In this document: positions 16,072 through 24,878 of the stretch, one piece after another
How positions within the stretch are numbered: the first letter of the stretch is position 1
How the letters are laid out: each line of letters begins with the position of its first letter
NCBI RefSeq assembly: GCF_030283145.1
Contig: NZ_JASNWE010000004.1
Location: 372,001-436,000, forward strand
From: Actinomadura xylanilytica
GTDB lineage: Bacteria; Actinomycetota; Actinomycetes; Streptosporangiales; Streptosporangiaceae
DNA length: 64,000 nucleotides
Reading direction: 5' to 3'
Program-made: the position numbers and the translations under genes
Notes under the pieces: generated by a model
The model's database searches: none
What the model saw: only the letters and a program-made list of their open reading frames with translations
What the model was told of the DNA's origin: nothing

Positions 16072-17552
16072 GCGTCCCTCCTGCGGAGCAGCCAGAGGGC
16101 CGCGGCCAGCACGGCCGCGGTGTAGGCGGCCAGCACGCCCAGCCCGGCCCACGGGCCGAGCGCGGTGTCGTACCGGGGCACGGTCTGCTGCATCGCGAAC
16201 CCGGCGGCCGGGGACAGCCGCTCCAACCACGTCGCGGCGGACAGCGGCAGCCCGGTCGCGACGATCTGCGGGACGAGCAGCACCAGCAGCAGCACCGTGA
16301 TCGACGCGGCGGCGTGCCGCAGGATCACCGCGACGCCCACGCTCAGCACCGCGATGAGCGCCAGCAGCAGCGCGGTGCCGAGCACCGCCCGCAACACCGG
16401 CCACTCCGTGACCGGCGGCGGCGCGAGCCCCTTGCCGCGCATGACCGGAAACGAGATCAGCAGCGCGCCCGCGGCGGCGGCCAGCCCGGCGGCGAACGCG
16501 GCGGCGCCCAGCACCAGTGCCTTGGCGGCCAGCACCCGGCCGCGCGCCGGGGTCGCGGCGAACGTCGTCCGGATCATGCCGCGCCGGTACTCGGACGTGA
16601 CCGACAGCACGGCGAGCGCGACGACCGCCATCAGCCCGATCAGCACGCCGGCGAGCGCGGTCTCGGTGATGTCGCGCGCGAACTCGTCCGGCCCGACGTC
16701 ACCGGATCCGGCCAGCGTGAAGGGGGCACCGGCCCGGGGCGAGTCCGCCGGGTCCAGCGGGGCGTCGGCGCCGGTCTCGCGGTCCCGCCGGACCCACGGC
16801 GCCGGCCGCGCGCCCCCGGCGGGCGCGACGTCCACCCGGTCGAACGTGGCCGATCCCTCGGTCGGCACCTCGGAGGTGCTCTCGCCGCCGAACCGCCGCT
16901 CGACCTTGATCGCGCTGGGCGAGCCGACGTACGGCCCGGCCTGCGCCGCGCCGGACAGCCCGGCGACCTCGACCGTCCCGACGCGCCTCCAGGCGGCGCC
17001 GTCGGACGAGGCGTACCCGGTCACCGACGTGCCGGAACGGGTCAGCCTGAGCCACCGCGGGACGGGGCCGGAGCCGCCCCCCAGATCGGTCCCGACGCCG
17101 GACCGGAGCCGGACGCCGCGGCCCGGCGTCACCGCGATCACCGCGTACGGGGCGCCGCGGCGGCCGTCCCGCCTGATCATGAGACCGGCCTTGGCCTCCG
17201 GGTGGCTCGCGCGCTGCGCGGTCACCCGCGCGGTGACGGTCCCGTCGCCCGCCAGCGGCTGGTGCACGAAACCGCCGCCGTCGTTGAACGGGTGGACGGT
17301 GCCGGGCGGCCTCTTCCCGCCACCGCCACCGCCACCGCCACCGCCGCCGCCCGCCTTCACCGCGCTGCCGCCCGCCGCGGAGAGCAGCGCGACCACGATC
17401 GTCAGCAGGATCGCGGTGGGCAGGGCCAGGGTCCACCGGCGCACCGACCAGAGCTTGGTCCACTCGGCGCGCAGCAGCCCGCCGAATCCGGCCCGGCGGG
17501 ACTCGGGGACCGTGCTCCGGTACGGCGGCGGAGCGGTCGTCGCGGTCGTCAC
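16068..17552 (-). CDS. ABC-2 permease with a large inserted extracytoplasmic beta domain and polyglycine linker
   Basis: 494 residues from a GTG at 17552 (GTGA overlap with the ATPase stop). LLRAEWTKLWSVRRW and helix 1 are followed by 12 consecutive glycines, then about 230 residues with a concanavalin/laminin-G-like look (GGFVHQPLAGDGTVTARV, AKAGLMIRRDG, GYASSDGAAWRRVGTVEV, ATFDRVDVAP). The remaining helices follow, with SEYRRGMIRTTFAATP marking the permease core. ABC-2 permeases of this group are normally about 260 residues, so the insert roughly doubles the length. It would lie outside the membrane and may bind sugar or cell-wall material. Partner permease and ATPase are adjacent. Confidence 0.82.
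   Translation of the reverse strand: MTTATTAPPPYRSTVPESRRAGFGGLLRAEWTKLWSVRRWTLALPTAILLTIVVALLSAAGGSAVKAGGGGGGGGGGGGKRPPGTVHPFNDGGGFVHQPLAGDGTVTARVTAQRASHPEAKAGLMIRRDGRRGAPYAVIAVTPGRGVRLRSGVGTDLGGGSGPVPRWLRLTRSGTSVTGYASSDGAAWRRVGTVEVAGLSGAAQAGPYVGSPSAIKVERRFGGESTSEVPTEGSATFDRVDVAPAGGARPAPWVRRDRETGADAPLDPADSPRAGAPFTLAGSGDVGPDEFARDITETALAGVLIGLMAVVALAVLSVTSEYRRGMIRTTFAATPARGRVLAAKALVLGAAAFAAGLAAAAGALLISFPVMRGKGLAPPPVTEWPVLRAVLGTALLLALIAVLSVGVAVILRHAAASITVLLLVLLVPQIVATGLPLSAATWLERLSPAAGFAMQQTVPRYDTALGPWAGLGVLAAYTAAVLAAALWLLRRRDA
17317..17355. repeat. CCGCCA microsatellite encoding polyglycine
   Basis: Repeated CCGCCA/CCGCCG units on the plus strand give 12 glycine codons in the minus-strand permease gene. 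Length polymorphism by slippage would change the linker by multiples of one or two residues without a frameshift. Confidence 0.7.
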
Positions 17553-18487
17553 GCGCCCTCCCCCGCTTCCGTCCGGGAGGACCGGTAGTCGACGGCATCC
17601 CGGGTGAGTTCCATGAACGCCTCCTCCAGCGTCGCGCGGTGCTCGGTGATCCCGGAGAAGGGCACGCCGTCCCCGGTGAGCAGGGCGACGATCCGTTCGG
17701 CCGGGACGCCCGAGACGGTCAGCGCGTCGCAGCCGGTGGTCGCGACGACCGCGCCCGCGCGGGCGAGCACGGTCATCGCCTCCTGCCTGTGGCCGGTGCG
17801 GACCAGCACCCGGTCGCCGGACGCGGCGCTGAGCAGCTCGCGCACGCCGCGGTCGGCGATGACCCGGCCCCGCCCGACCACCACGAGGTGGTCGGCGCTG
17901 CCTTCCAGCTCGCTCATCAGATGGCTCGACACCAGCACCGCCCGCCCCTCGGCGGCCAGCGACCGCAGCAGCCCGCGGATCCAGGTGATGCCCTCGGGGT
18001 CCAGGCCGTTGACGGGCTCGTCGAACATCAGCACCGGCGGGTCGCCGAGGAGGGCGGCGGCGATGCCGAGCCGCTGGCGCATGCCGAGCGAGTAGCCGCC
18101 GGCCGGCCGGCCCGCCACGGCGCCGGACAGCCCGACGATGTCGAGCACCTCGTCCACCCGCCGGACGGGCAGCGCGTTGGAGTGCGCCATCCACCGCAGG
18201 TGGGCGCGGGCGCGGCGGCCGGGGTGGACCGCCCCCGCGTCCAGCATGGCGCCGACCTCGCGCAGCGGGGACCGCAGCCTCCGATAGGGACGGCCGCCGA
18301 TCAGCGCGGTCCCCGCGTCGGGGCGGTCCAGCCCGAGGATCATCCGCATGGTGGTGGACTTGCCGGCGCCGTTCGGCCCGACGAAGCCGGTGACCCTCCC
18401 GGGGGCGACCGTGAACGACAGGTCGTCCACGGCGACGGTCGGCCCGTACCGCTTGCGCAGCCCGCTCACCTCAATGGTTGCCTTCAT
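17549..18487 (-). CDS. ABC transporter ATP-binding protein
   Basis: 312 residues. Walker A GPNGAGKST, signature YSLGMRQRLGIAAALL, Walker B VLMFDEPVNGLDPEG and switch His in VLVSSHLMSEL are all intact. This is the DrrA-like class that pairs with ABC-2 permeases in export of drugs, peptides or lipids. First gene of the three-gene operon; both following permeases overlap by GTGA, so the complex is probably made in a coupled way. The divergent histidine kinase begins 156 bp away and may control it. Confidence 0.93.
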   Translation of the reverse strand: MKATIEVSGLRKRYGPTVAVDDLSFTVAPGRVTGFVGPNGAGKSTTMRMILGLDRPDAGTALIGGRPYRRLRSPLREVGAMLDAGAVHPGRRARAHLRWMAHSNALPVRRVDEVLDIVGLSGAVAGRPAGGYSLGMRQRLGIAAALLGDPPVLMFDEPVNGLDPEGITWIRGLLRSLAAEGRAVLVSSHLMSELEGSADHLVVVGRGRVIADRGVRELLSAASGDRVLVRTGHRQEAMTVLARAGAVVATTGCDALTVSGVPAERIVALLTGDGVPFSGITEHRATLEEAFMELTRDAVDYRSSRTEAGEGA

Positions 18488-18643
18488 GCCCTGGAGCCTA
18501 GGAATCGCGGGCGGTCCCGGTCGTCCCGCCAGGGAGCCGACTTCACCGGCCGCGACCGGGGGACGATCCCCGCCGCGTCCCTCACGCGGGGGACGCCGCG
18601 GGCCCGGCACCGGGGGACGCGGCGCGGACGCGGGTCGGCCACA

Positions 18644-19687
18644 ATGACGGATGTGAAGCAGCCAGGTGCACTGCGCGGCTGGCCGCCGGCGGCCGGGATC
18701 GCGCTCGGCGCCCTCGCGGTCGCCGAGACCGTGCTCCGGACCGGCGGCTCCGAGGTGGTCCTCCCCCTCGCCCTGCTGGTGAGCGTGTGCGGGACGGTGC
18801 CGCTGGCCGTGGTGCGTGGCCATCCGGCCGCCGCCGGCGCGCTGATCACGGCGTCGGCGGCGCCCGCCTGCGCGCTGTACCGTGCCCCGGCCTTCGCCGG
18901 GCTGGCCGCGCTGGTCGTCGTCTGGTCGCTGCTCGTGCGGCGCCGGGTGCTGCGGGCCCGCGCCGAGGCCGCCGCGCGGAACGCGTCCCGGGAGGCCGCC
19001 CAGAGCACCCTGCTGGAGTTCACCGCGCGCGGCGAACGGGCCCGCATCGCGCGCGAGCTGCACGACGTGGTCGCCCACCACATCTCGATGATCTCGGTGC
19101 AGGCCGAGACCGCCCGGCTGGCCGTGCCCGGGATGCCGCCGGACGGGGCGCGGCGCCTCCTCGCGATCGGCGACACCGCCAGGACGGCCCTCACCGAGAT
19201 GCGCCGGCTGCTCGGCGTGCTCCGCGAGGACGCCGGGCCGGACGAGGGTGCCCGGCGGCCCCAGCCGGGGCTGCGCCAGCTCCTCGACCTGATCGACGAG
19301 ACCCGCGACTCGTGCGGGGTGAGCGCCCGCCTGATCCTCCAGGGCCGGGTCGCGCCGCTCGACCAGGGCGTCGAGCTCACCGCGTACCGGATCGTCCAGG
19401 AGGCGCTGACCAACGTGCGCAGGCACGCGCCGGGCGCCGCCGTGGATGTGGAGGTCGAGTACGCGGCGGACGCGCTGCGGCTGCGGGTGCGCGACAACGG
19501 CCCCGGCCCGCCGGCCGGCGGGCACGGCGCCGGCGGCGGGCACGGTCTGCTCGGGATGCGCGAACGGGCCGCGGCGGTCGGCGGCGCGCTGCGCACCGGG
19601 TCCGCGCCCACCGGCGGCTTCCTCGTCGAGGCCACGCTGCCCGCCGCCGCGACCGCGGACGGGGCGACCACGGAGGCGGCCGGATGA
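18644..19687 (+). CDS. Sensor histidine kinase, NarL/DesK-type (HisKA_3)
   Basis: 347 residues with four or more hydrophobic segments in the first 100, then the dimerisation motif ARIARELHDVVAHHISMI (phosphorylated His about 140), typical of HisKA_3 kinases. The ATPase part has EALTNVRRHAPGA (N box), RVRDNGPGPP and GGGHGLLGMRERA (G boxes). With no large external domain it probably senses the membrane itself or an envelope stress. It overlaps its response regulator gene by ATGA. Divergent from the ABC exporter operon, which is the likely target. Confidence 0.92.
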   Translation: MTDVKQPGALRGWPPAAGIALGALAVAETVLRTGGSEVVLPLALLVSVCGTVPLAVVRGHPAAAGALITASAAPACALYRAPAFAGLAALVVVWSLLVRRRVLRARAEAAARNASREAAQSTLLEFTARGERARIARELHDVVAHHISMISVQAETARLAVPGMPPDGARRLLAIGDTARTALTEMRRLLGVLREDAGPDEGARRPQPGLRQLLDLIDETRDSCGVSARLILQGRVAPLDQGVELTAYRIVQEALTNVRRHAPGAAVDVEVEYAADALRLRVRDNGPGPPAGGHGAGGGHGLLGMRERAAAVGGALRTGSAPTGGFLVEATLPAAATADGATTEAAG

Positions 19688-20400
19688 GCGCGCCCCCGGT
19701 GCGCGTCGTCGTGGTCGACGACCAGGAGGTGGTGCGGGCCGGGTTCGGCGCGCTCCTGGAGACCCAGCCCGACCTCACCGTGGCCGGCACCGCGGCCGAC
19801 GGCGCCGAGGCGGTCCGGGTGTGCCGCGAGCTGCGCCCCGACGTCGTGCTGATGGACGTGCGGATGCCGGTCATGGACGGGATCGAGGCGACCCGCCGGA
19901 TCACCGGCGCCGCCGCGTCCACCGCGTCCATGACGTCCACCGCGTCCGCCCCGGGCGTCGCCGCGCCGCGGATCGTCATGCTGACCACCTTCGACCTCGA
20001 CCAGCACGTCTACGACGCGCTGGTCGCGGGCGCCAGCGGGTTCCTGCTCAAGGACGCGACGGCCGAGCGGCTCTTCGACGCCGTCCGGGTGGTCGCCGCC
20101 GGGGAGGCGCTGCTCGCGCCGAGCGTCACCCGCCGCCTCATCAGCGAGTTCGCTCGGCTCCGGCCCCGTCCGGCCGCGCCGCCGCCCGCCGCGCTGACGC
20201 CGCGCGAGACCGACGTGCTGAGGCTGGTCGCCGAGGGCCTGTCGAACCCGGAGATCGCCGCGCGCCTGGTCGTGGGCGAGGAGACGGTCAAGACGCACGT
20301 GAGCCGGGTGCTGCGCAAGCTCGGCCTGCGCGACCGGGTCCAGGCCGTCGTGACCGCGTACGAGTCCGGTCTGGTCGTCCCGCGCGGAGGGAAGGAGTGA
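19684..20400 (+). CDS. LuxR/NarL-family response regulator
   Basis: 238 residues. Receiver domain with acidic pair VDDQ (12-14), phospho-acceptor Asp58 in DVVLMDVRMPVMDG, Thr in MLTTFD and Lys in FLLKDA, then a LuxR HTH (LTPRETDVLRLVAEGLSNPEIAARL, TVKTHVSRVLRKL). A Ser/Thr/Ala-rich insertion (TGAAASTASMTSTASAPG) in the receiver, between the conserved Asp and Thr, is unusual. Partner of the kinase with which it overlaps by 4 nt. Confidence 0.94.
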   Translation: MSAPPVRVVVVDDQEVVRAGFGALLETQPDLTVAGTAADGAEAVRVCRELRPDVVLMDVRMPVMDGIEATRRITGAAASTASMTSTASAPGVAAPRIVMLTTFDLDQHVYDALVAGASGFLLKDATAERLFDAVRVVAAGEALLAPSVTRRLISEFARLRPRPAAPPPAALTPRETDVLRLVAEGLSNPEIAARLVVGEETVKTHVSRVLRKLGLRDRVQAVVTAYESGLVVPRGGKE

Positions 20401-20404
20401 CCGC

Positions 20405-21427
20405 ATGAGCCTCAGCCGAGAGCGGTGGCGCGCGGACCGCGCCCTCCTGAACGGCGACCGCGCCGGTCTCGGCCGGACGGCGGGCGCCCTGTACCCGGGC
20501 GTCCCGCGCGTGGCGGGCACCGCGCTGCTGACCCGTCCCGAGTGGATCCCGGACGCGCCGATCCCCCTGGAGAACGTCCGGCTGGAATGGGACGCCGCCC
20601 CGGCCCCGCCCGCGGTGGCGGCGCCCGCGGACGGGCTGCCGGACGGGTTCGCGACGTACGCCGAGGCGATGGCGGCGCTCGCGGCCCCGGCCGTGTTCGA
20701 GGACCGCCCCTTCTACCGGCTCCTCGCCGCCGACCTGGCACCGTCCGGCCGCGGCGTGCTGCGGCTCGGACCGGCGGGGTACTTCGACGGCGTCGACATC
20801 GGCGAGGCCGTCGCGCACGAGCTGGCCGCCGGGGTCCCCGGGCTGCCGCTGCGGCGGCGGATCGGCGACCCCCGCGACCTGTCCCGCCGCCCCGCGCTCT
20901 CCGCGATCACGACGCTGACCGTCACGGCGTCCGGATCGTACGTGCTGCACTGGCGCGACCCGGCGAAGGTCGCGCACGCGGGCGGCCTCCACCACGTGAT
21001 GCCCGTCGGCGGCTTCCAGCCGCTCACGGGCGGGCCCGCCGATCTCGACCTGTGGCGGACCATGGTGCGCGAGTACGCCGAGGAACTGCTCGGCGGCGGC
21101 GAGGACTACGGCGAGGCGTTCGACCAGGAGGCGTGGCCGTTCCACCGGGCGCTGACCGGGGCCCGGCGGGACGGCCGGGTGCGGGCGCACTGCCTCGGGC
21201 TCGGCGTCGATCCGCTGACGATGGCGCTGGACGTCCTGACGGTGGCGGTCTTCGACGACGCCGCGTTCGGGGAGTTGTTCGGCGGGCTGGTCGAGGTGAA
21301 CGCGGAGGGACGGGTCTCGGTCGCGCCGTTCGACGGGACGGTCCCCGAGCCGATGCAGCCGGCCGGTGCCGCCGCGCTCGGCCTCGCGTGGCGGCACCGC
21401 GCCGTCCTCGGGATCACTCCCGGGTGA
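20405..21427 (+). CDS. Protein of unknown function with a Nudix-like motif
   Basis: 340 residues starting 4 bp after the response regulator stop, so probably in the same transcript. The C-terminal half has GGFQPLTGG... and, some 16 residues on, MVREYAEELLGG, which matches the REUxEExGU part of a Nudix box. The preceding HHVMPVGGF also looks like a Nudix strand-helix region. The N-terminal half (LYPGVPRVAGTALLTRPEWIP) is found in actinobacterial proteins annotated as regulators or hypotheticals. Its 3' end overlaps the convergent WS/DGAT gene by 14 nt. I cannot name a substrate. Confidence 0.6.
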   Translation: MSLSRERWRADRALLNGDRAGLGRTAGALYPGVPRVAGTALLTRPEWIPDAPIPLENVRLEWDAAPAPPAVAAPADGLPDGFATYAEAMAALAAPAVFEDRPFYRLLAADLAPSGRGVLRLGPAGYFDGVDIGEAVAHELAAGVPGLPLRRRIGDPRDLSRRPALSAITTLTVTASGSYVLHWRDPAKVAHAGGLHHVMPVGGFQPLTGGPADLDLWRTMVREYAEELLGGGEDYGEAFDQEAWPFHRALTGARRDGRVRAHCLGLGVDPLTMALDVLTVAVFDDAAFGELFGGLVEVNAEGRVSVAPFDGTVPEPMQPAGAAALGLAWRHRAVLGITPG

Positions 21428-22850
21428 GGTCCTTCAGCTCGTCGAGGGCGTCGGCGAGGTGGTCGAGCAGCTCCGACGGGTCGGGCACCAGGTCCCGGCA
21501 GGCGACCACGCCGATGTCGATCTTGCCGTCGTAGGAGAACACGGTGATGTTGACGCCGCCGGTGATGTCGCTGACGACCGAGACCGGGTAGTAGCCGAGC
21601 ACCCGCGCCCCGCACAGGTACAGCGGGAACTGCGGCCCCGGCACGTTCGAGACGATCAGGTTGATCGGGCGGAACGGCGCCCGCATCGCCAGCCGGATCA
21701 GCGGCCCGGCGACCACCGCCGGCAGGATCCCGCTCAGCTCCCGCACCCACACTCCGGACGAGGCGGTGAACCGCCGCTTGACCAGGTCCATGTCGCACCG
21801 CACGGCGGCGAAGCGCTCGGCCGGGTCGGCGAGGTGGGTGGCGAGCGGCACGCTCATGATCGAGATCTGGTTGCCGGTGTCGCCCGCGTCCCGCCCGGCG
21901 CGGCGCAGCGACACCGGGACGCCCGCGACGAGCGGGCCCGGGGGCAGCTCGCCGCGCTTGTCCAGCCAGGTGCGCACGGCGGTCGCGCACAGCGCCATGA
22001 CCACGTCGTTGACGCTGCCGCCGAGCGCCTCGCGCACCTGCTTGACCTCGGCGAGCGACAGCTCCCCGAACGCCACCGAGCGCCGGCGCCCGACCGGCTG
22101 GTTGAACGGGGTGGACGGGGCGGCGGCGCGCGGCGCGGGCGGCACCTCGTCGCGGCGCAGCGCCCCCTGGACGGCCCGCGCCACCAGCCCGGCGCCCGGC
22201 AGCGCGCCGACGCCGGGGATCTCGTCGAGGTAGGGGGCGGTGCGCACCACCGACAGCGCCGTCCGGACGGGGTGCAGCGCGGCCTTGAGGAGGCCGGCGC
22301 CGACCATGCCGGCCGCGTGCGGGGCCCGCTGCGGCTCGGCGTCGCCCGCCGGCACCTCGCGCGGCTCCGGCGACAGGTCGAGCAGCGCGGCGAGGGTCTC
22401 GGCGGCCGTCACGCCGTCGATGGCGGCGTGGTGCACCTTGACGTACACGGCGGTGCGGCCCCCGGCCAGGCCGTGGACGAGGGCCATCTCCCAGAGCGGG
22501 CGGGTCCGGTCCAGGGGCGTCTCGTGCAGCATCGCGACGGCGTCGCCGAGCTGCTCGTCGCCGCCCGGCGCGGGCAGCGCGATCTCGCGGATGTGCCGTC
22601 CGGGGTCGAAGTCCGGATCGTCCTCCCAGTAGGGGCGGTCGAGGCCGAGCGGCACCGGGGCGAGCCGCCGGCGCAGCGGCCGGGCGGCGAGATGGGCGCG
22701 CCGCCGGACCAGGTCCGCCAGGGCGGCGACGGTCAGCGTGCCGCCGGGGCACGAGGCGGTGTCCACGATGCCGAGCCCGGCGATGTGGGGGTGCACGGTG
22801 GCGGTCTCCGCGTTGAGGAACGTGGCGTCCACGGTGGTCAACTGGCTCAT
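21414..22850 (-). CDS. Wax ester synthase / diacylglycerol acyltransferase (WS/DGAT)
   Basis: 478 residues, normal for the bifunctional WS/DGAT family that esterifies fatty alcohols or diacylglycerol with acyl-CoA to make storage lipid. The active-site motif is HHAAIDG (140-146; consensus HHxxxDG). GGSVNDVVMALC (ND motif) and the C-terminal VSNVPGPQFPLYLCGAR are also conserved. The convergent overlap with the previous gene is 14 nt. It stands alone, preceded by a 260-bp spacer shared with ung. Confidence 0.93.
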   Translation of the reverse strand: MSQLTTVDATFLNAETATVHPHIAGLGIVDTASCPGGTLTVAALADLVRRRAHLAARPLRRRLAPVPLGLDRPYWEDDPDFDPGRHIREIALPAPGGDEQLGDAVAMLHETPLDRTRPLWEMALVHGLAGGRTAVYVKVHHAAIDGVTAAETLAALLDLSPEPREVPAGDAEPQRAPHAAGMVGAGLLKAALHPVRTALSVVRTAPYLDEIPGVGALPGAGLVARAVQGALRRDEVPPAPRAAAPSTPFNQPVGRRRSVAFGELSLAEVKQVREALGGSVNDVVMALCATAVRTWLDKRGELPPGPLVAGVPVSLRRAGRDAGDTGNQISIMSVPLATHLADPAERFAAVRCDMDLVKRRFTASSGVWVRELSGILPAVVAGPLIRLAMRAPFRPINLIVSNVPGPQFPLYLCGARVLGYYPVSVVSDITGGVNITVFSYDGKIDIGVVACRDLVPDPSELLDHLADALDELKDLTRE

Positions 22851-23114
22851 GCTGGTTCCGTCCGCTGGTTCTGCGCCTGTCCTGCGCCTGCCTTCCTCCT
22901 CAAGGAGTTACGCGGCCCCGCACCGCCGGGTCAATGAGTGTGCACGGAAAGTAACACGGACTTAACGGGATGTTTCGCCCCATTCATCCGGACGGCCCGC
23001 CGACCCATGGACAACCCTTTGCGTTCCCGCGGCCCGTCGCGGCGGACGAACGCCCGCGCCGCCCCGCCGCGTTCCGACCGCACCGCCGCGATCACGGCAT
23101 TAGGGTGGTCGACC

Positions 23115-23792
23115 ATGACGGGACGACCACTCGCGGACGTCGTCGAGGCCGGGTGGGCGACCGCGCTGGAACCGGTGTCGGGACGGATCGCCGCCATGGG
23201 CGACTTCCTCCGCGCCGAGACCGCCGCCGGACGCCGCTACCTCCCGGCCGGCGGCCACATCCTGCGCGCCTTCACCCAGCCGTTCGACGAGGTGCGGGTG
23301 CTGATCATGGGGCAGGACCCCTACCCGACCCCGGGCCATCCGGTCGGGCTCAGCTTCTCGGTCGCGCCGGACGTCCGGCCGCTGCCCGGCAGCCTGATCA
23401 ACATCTACCGCGAGCTGCACGACGACCTCGGCCTCCCCCAGCCGTCCAACGGCGACCTGACGCCGTGGACCGGGCAGGGCGTGCTGCTGCTCAACCGGTC
23501 GCTGACCGTGCTGCCCCGCAAGCCCGCCTCGCACCGCGGCAAGGGCTGGGAAGAGGTCACCGAGCAGGCGATCCGCGCGCTCGTCGCGCGCGGCCGGCCC
23601 CTCGTGGCGATCCTGTGGGGCCGCGACGCCCGCAACCTCAAGCCGATGCTCGGCGGCGTCCCCTGCATCGAGAGCGCGCACCCGAGCCCGATGTCGGCCG
23701 ACCGGGGCTTCTTCGGCTCCCGCCCGTTCAGCCGCGCCAACCAGCTCCTGGAGCAGCAGGGCGCCTCCCCCGTGGACTGGAAGCTCCCCTGA
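23115..23792 (+). CDS. ung: Uracil-DNA glycosylase, family 1
   Basis: 225 residues from ATG 23115; the frame is open upstream but homology begins at MTGRPLADVVEAGW. It removes uracil from DNA in base-excision repair. Motifs are GQDPYPTPGHPVGLSF (66-81, water-activating Asp), LLLNRSLTV (uracil-recognition Asn) and SAHPSPMSADRGFFGSRPF (catalytic His, minor-groove loop). All catalytic residues are present. Confidence 0.96.
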   Translation: MTGRPLADVVEAGWATALEPVSGRIAAMGDFLRAETAAGRRYLPAGGHILRAFTQPFDEVRVLIMGQDPYPTPGHPVGLSFSVAPDVRPLPGSLINIYRELHDDLGLPQPSNGDLTPWTGQGVLLLNRSLTVLPRKPASHRGKGWEEVTEQAIRALVARGRPLVAILWGRDARNLKPMLGGVPCIESAHPSPMSADRGFFGSRPFSRANQLLEQQGASPVDWKLP

Positions 23793-23864
23793 TTTCAAGC
23801 TCGGCCCAGCTTCCTCGCCTGGCGGCTCGGGGCGCTGACCGTGCTTGGGCACTTTGAGACAGGC

Positions 23865-23902
23865 CCCCGAGGGCTCCTCTCCTGGAGGGTCAGCCCTCGG
23901 GG
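23865..23902. terminator. Bidirectional terminator hairpin between ung and a convergent gene
   Basis: CCCCGAGGGCT (23865-23875) and AGCCCTCGGGG (23892-23902) are exact 11-nt complements separated by 16 nt. The right arm is made by the last codons and stop of the minus-strand gene. Confidence 0.65.
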
Positions 23903-24747
23903 AGACGGCGCAGGAGGGCGGCGAACTCGCCCGAGCCCTCCAGGTCGGCGCCCCCGGCGAGCGGGGTGAGCCGGCGCTCGCCGTGGCTCCAGTAGACGCC
24001 GGGGGCGCACGGGTCCTCGGCGGCGACGTGCATCTCGGCGACCACGTCGGCGAAGACCGGCAGCACCTCGCGGACGGCCGTGGAGGTGATCGGGTAGAGC
24101 AGCAGCGTGCTGTGGCAGGGCACCCCGACCAGCGCGCCGCGGGTGTTCGGCCCGGGAAGGAACTGGTCGACCTCGCTGAGCAGCGCCGACACGTAGCGGC
24201 TGCCCGGCTTGGTCACCACCCGGACGTTGCGGCCCGGCAGCAGCGGCTGGTCGCGGACCTCGACGTCGGCCAGCTCGCGGTCGTGGGTGTTGGTCATCAC
24301 ATATCCGAGCTTGCGGAGCCCGAGCAGCCCGGCGCGGGCCTTGGTCAGCGGGCCGCCGTAGCGGGGGTGCTCGATCATCACCATCGCGTCGAAGTGGTCT
24401 CCGGCCGGGACGACGACCAGGCCCTCGCGGTCGCGCGGCGCGAGCTTGGGCACGATGCGCAGCCGCAGCAGCTCGCGCACGTCGCCGAACAGCTCCATCT
24501 CACCGACGGCGAGGAACGCGCGGTCGCAGACCTCGCGGACCCACTCCTCCACCAGGACGGGCCACTGGGGGGCGGGTTCACGGGCGCAGCGCTCCAGCGC
24601 CGTCCAGGTGGACGCCCGCGCCTCGGACCGCCCGACGGGCAGCACCACTTCGGAGGTCCCCGAGTCGAGCCAGGCGGTCGGCGCCACCGCGGGAAGCAGG
24701 TCGCGGATGAGCGCGTGCACATCCGCGGCCGCGTCCAACGGTTCCAT
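23890..24747 (-). CDS. Conserved hypothetical protein
   Basis: 285 residues from ATG 24747, preferred because AAGGGGGA lies 7 nt upstream; the ATG at 24753 has the same ribosome-binding site directly against it. A soluble mixed alpha/beta protein with no signal or membrane helix. Conserved-looking pieces are AGDHFDAMVMIEHPRYGG, VVTKPGSRYVSALL and VGVPCHSTLLLYPI, the last faintly like DUF1444/YtpQ-type proteins. I would not assign a function. Confidence 0.6.
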   Translation of the reverse strand: MEPLDAAADVHALIRDLLPAVAPTAWLDSGTSEVVLPVGRSEARASTWTALERCAREPAPQWPVLVEEWVREVCDRAFLAVGEMELFGDVRELLRLRIVPKLAPRDREGLVVVPAGDHFDAMVMIEHPRYGGPLTKARAGLLGLRKLGYVMTNTHDRELADVEVRDQPLLPGRNVRVVTKPGSRYVSALLSEVDQFLPGPNTRGALVGVPCHSTLLLYPITSTAVREVLPVFADVVAEMHVAAEDPCAPGVYWSHGERRLTPLAGGADLEGSGEFAALLRRLPEG

Positions 24748-24878
24748 GCTCATCCCCCTTCACCGGATCACGTCACAACCCAACCTTCTCAGAGTTCCGG
24801 GCCGTTGTGTGATCCATCGTCCGGTCCGGGTGGATGGGTCGCCTCGCTGATGACCTCCGGCTCAAGTACGGTTCATCC

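Noticed and set aside
24765..24815. GGATCAC/GTGATCC inverted repeat before the PlsC-like gene
   Set aside because: Seven-nt arms 37 nt apart with no further symmetry are weak evidence for an operator in this composition.
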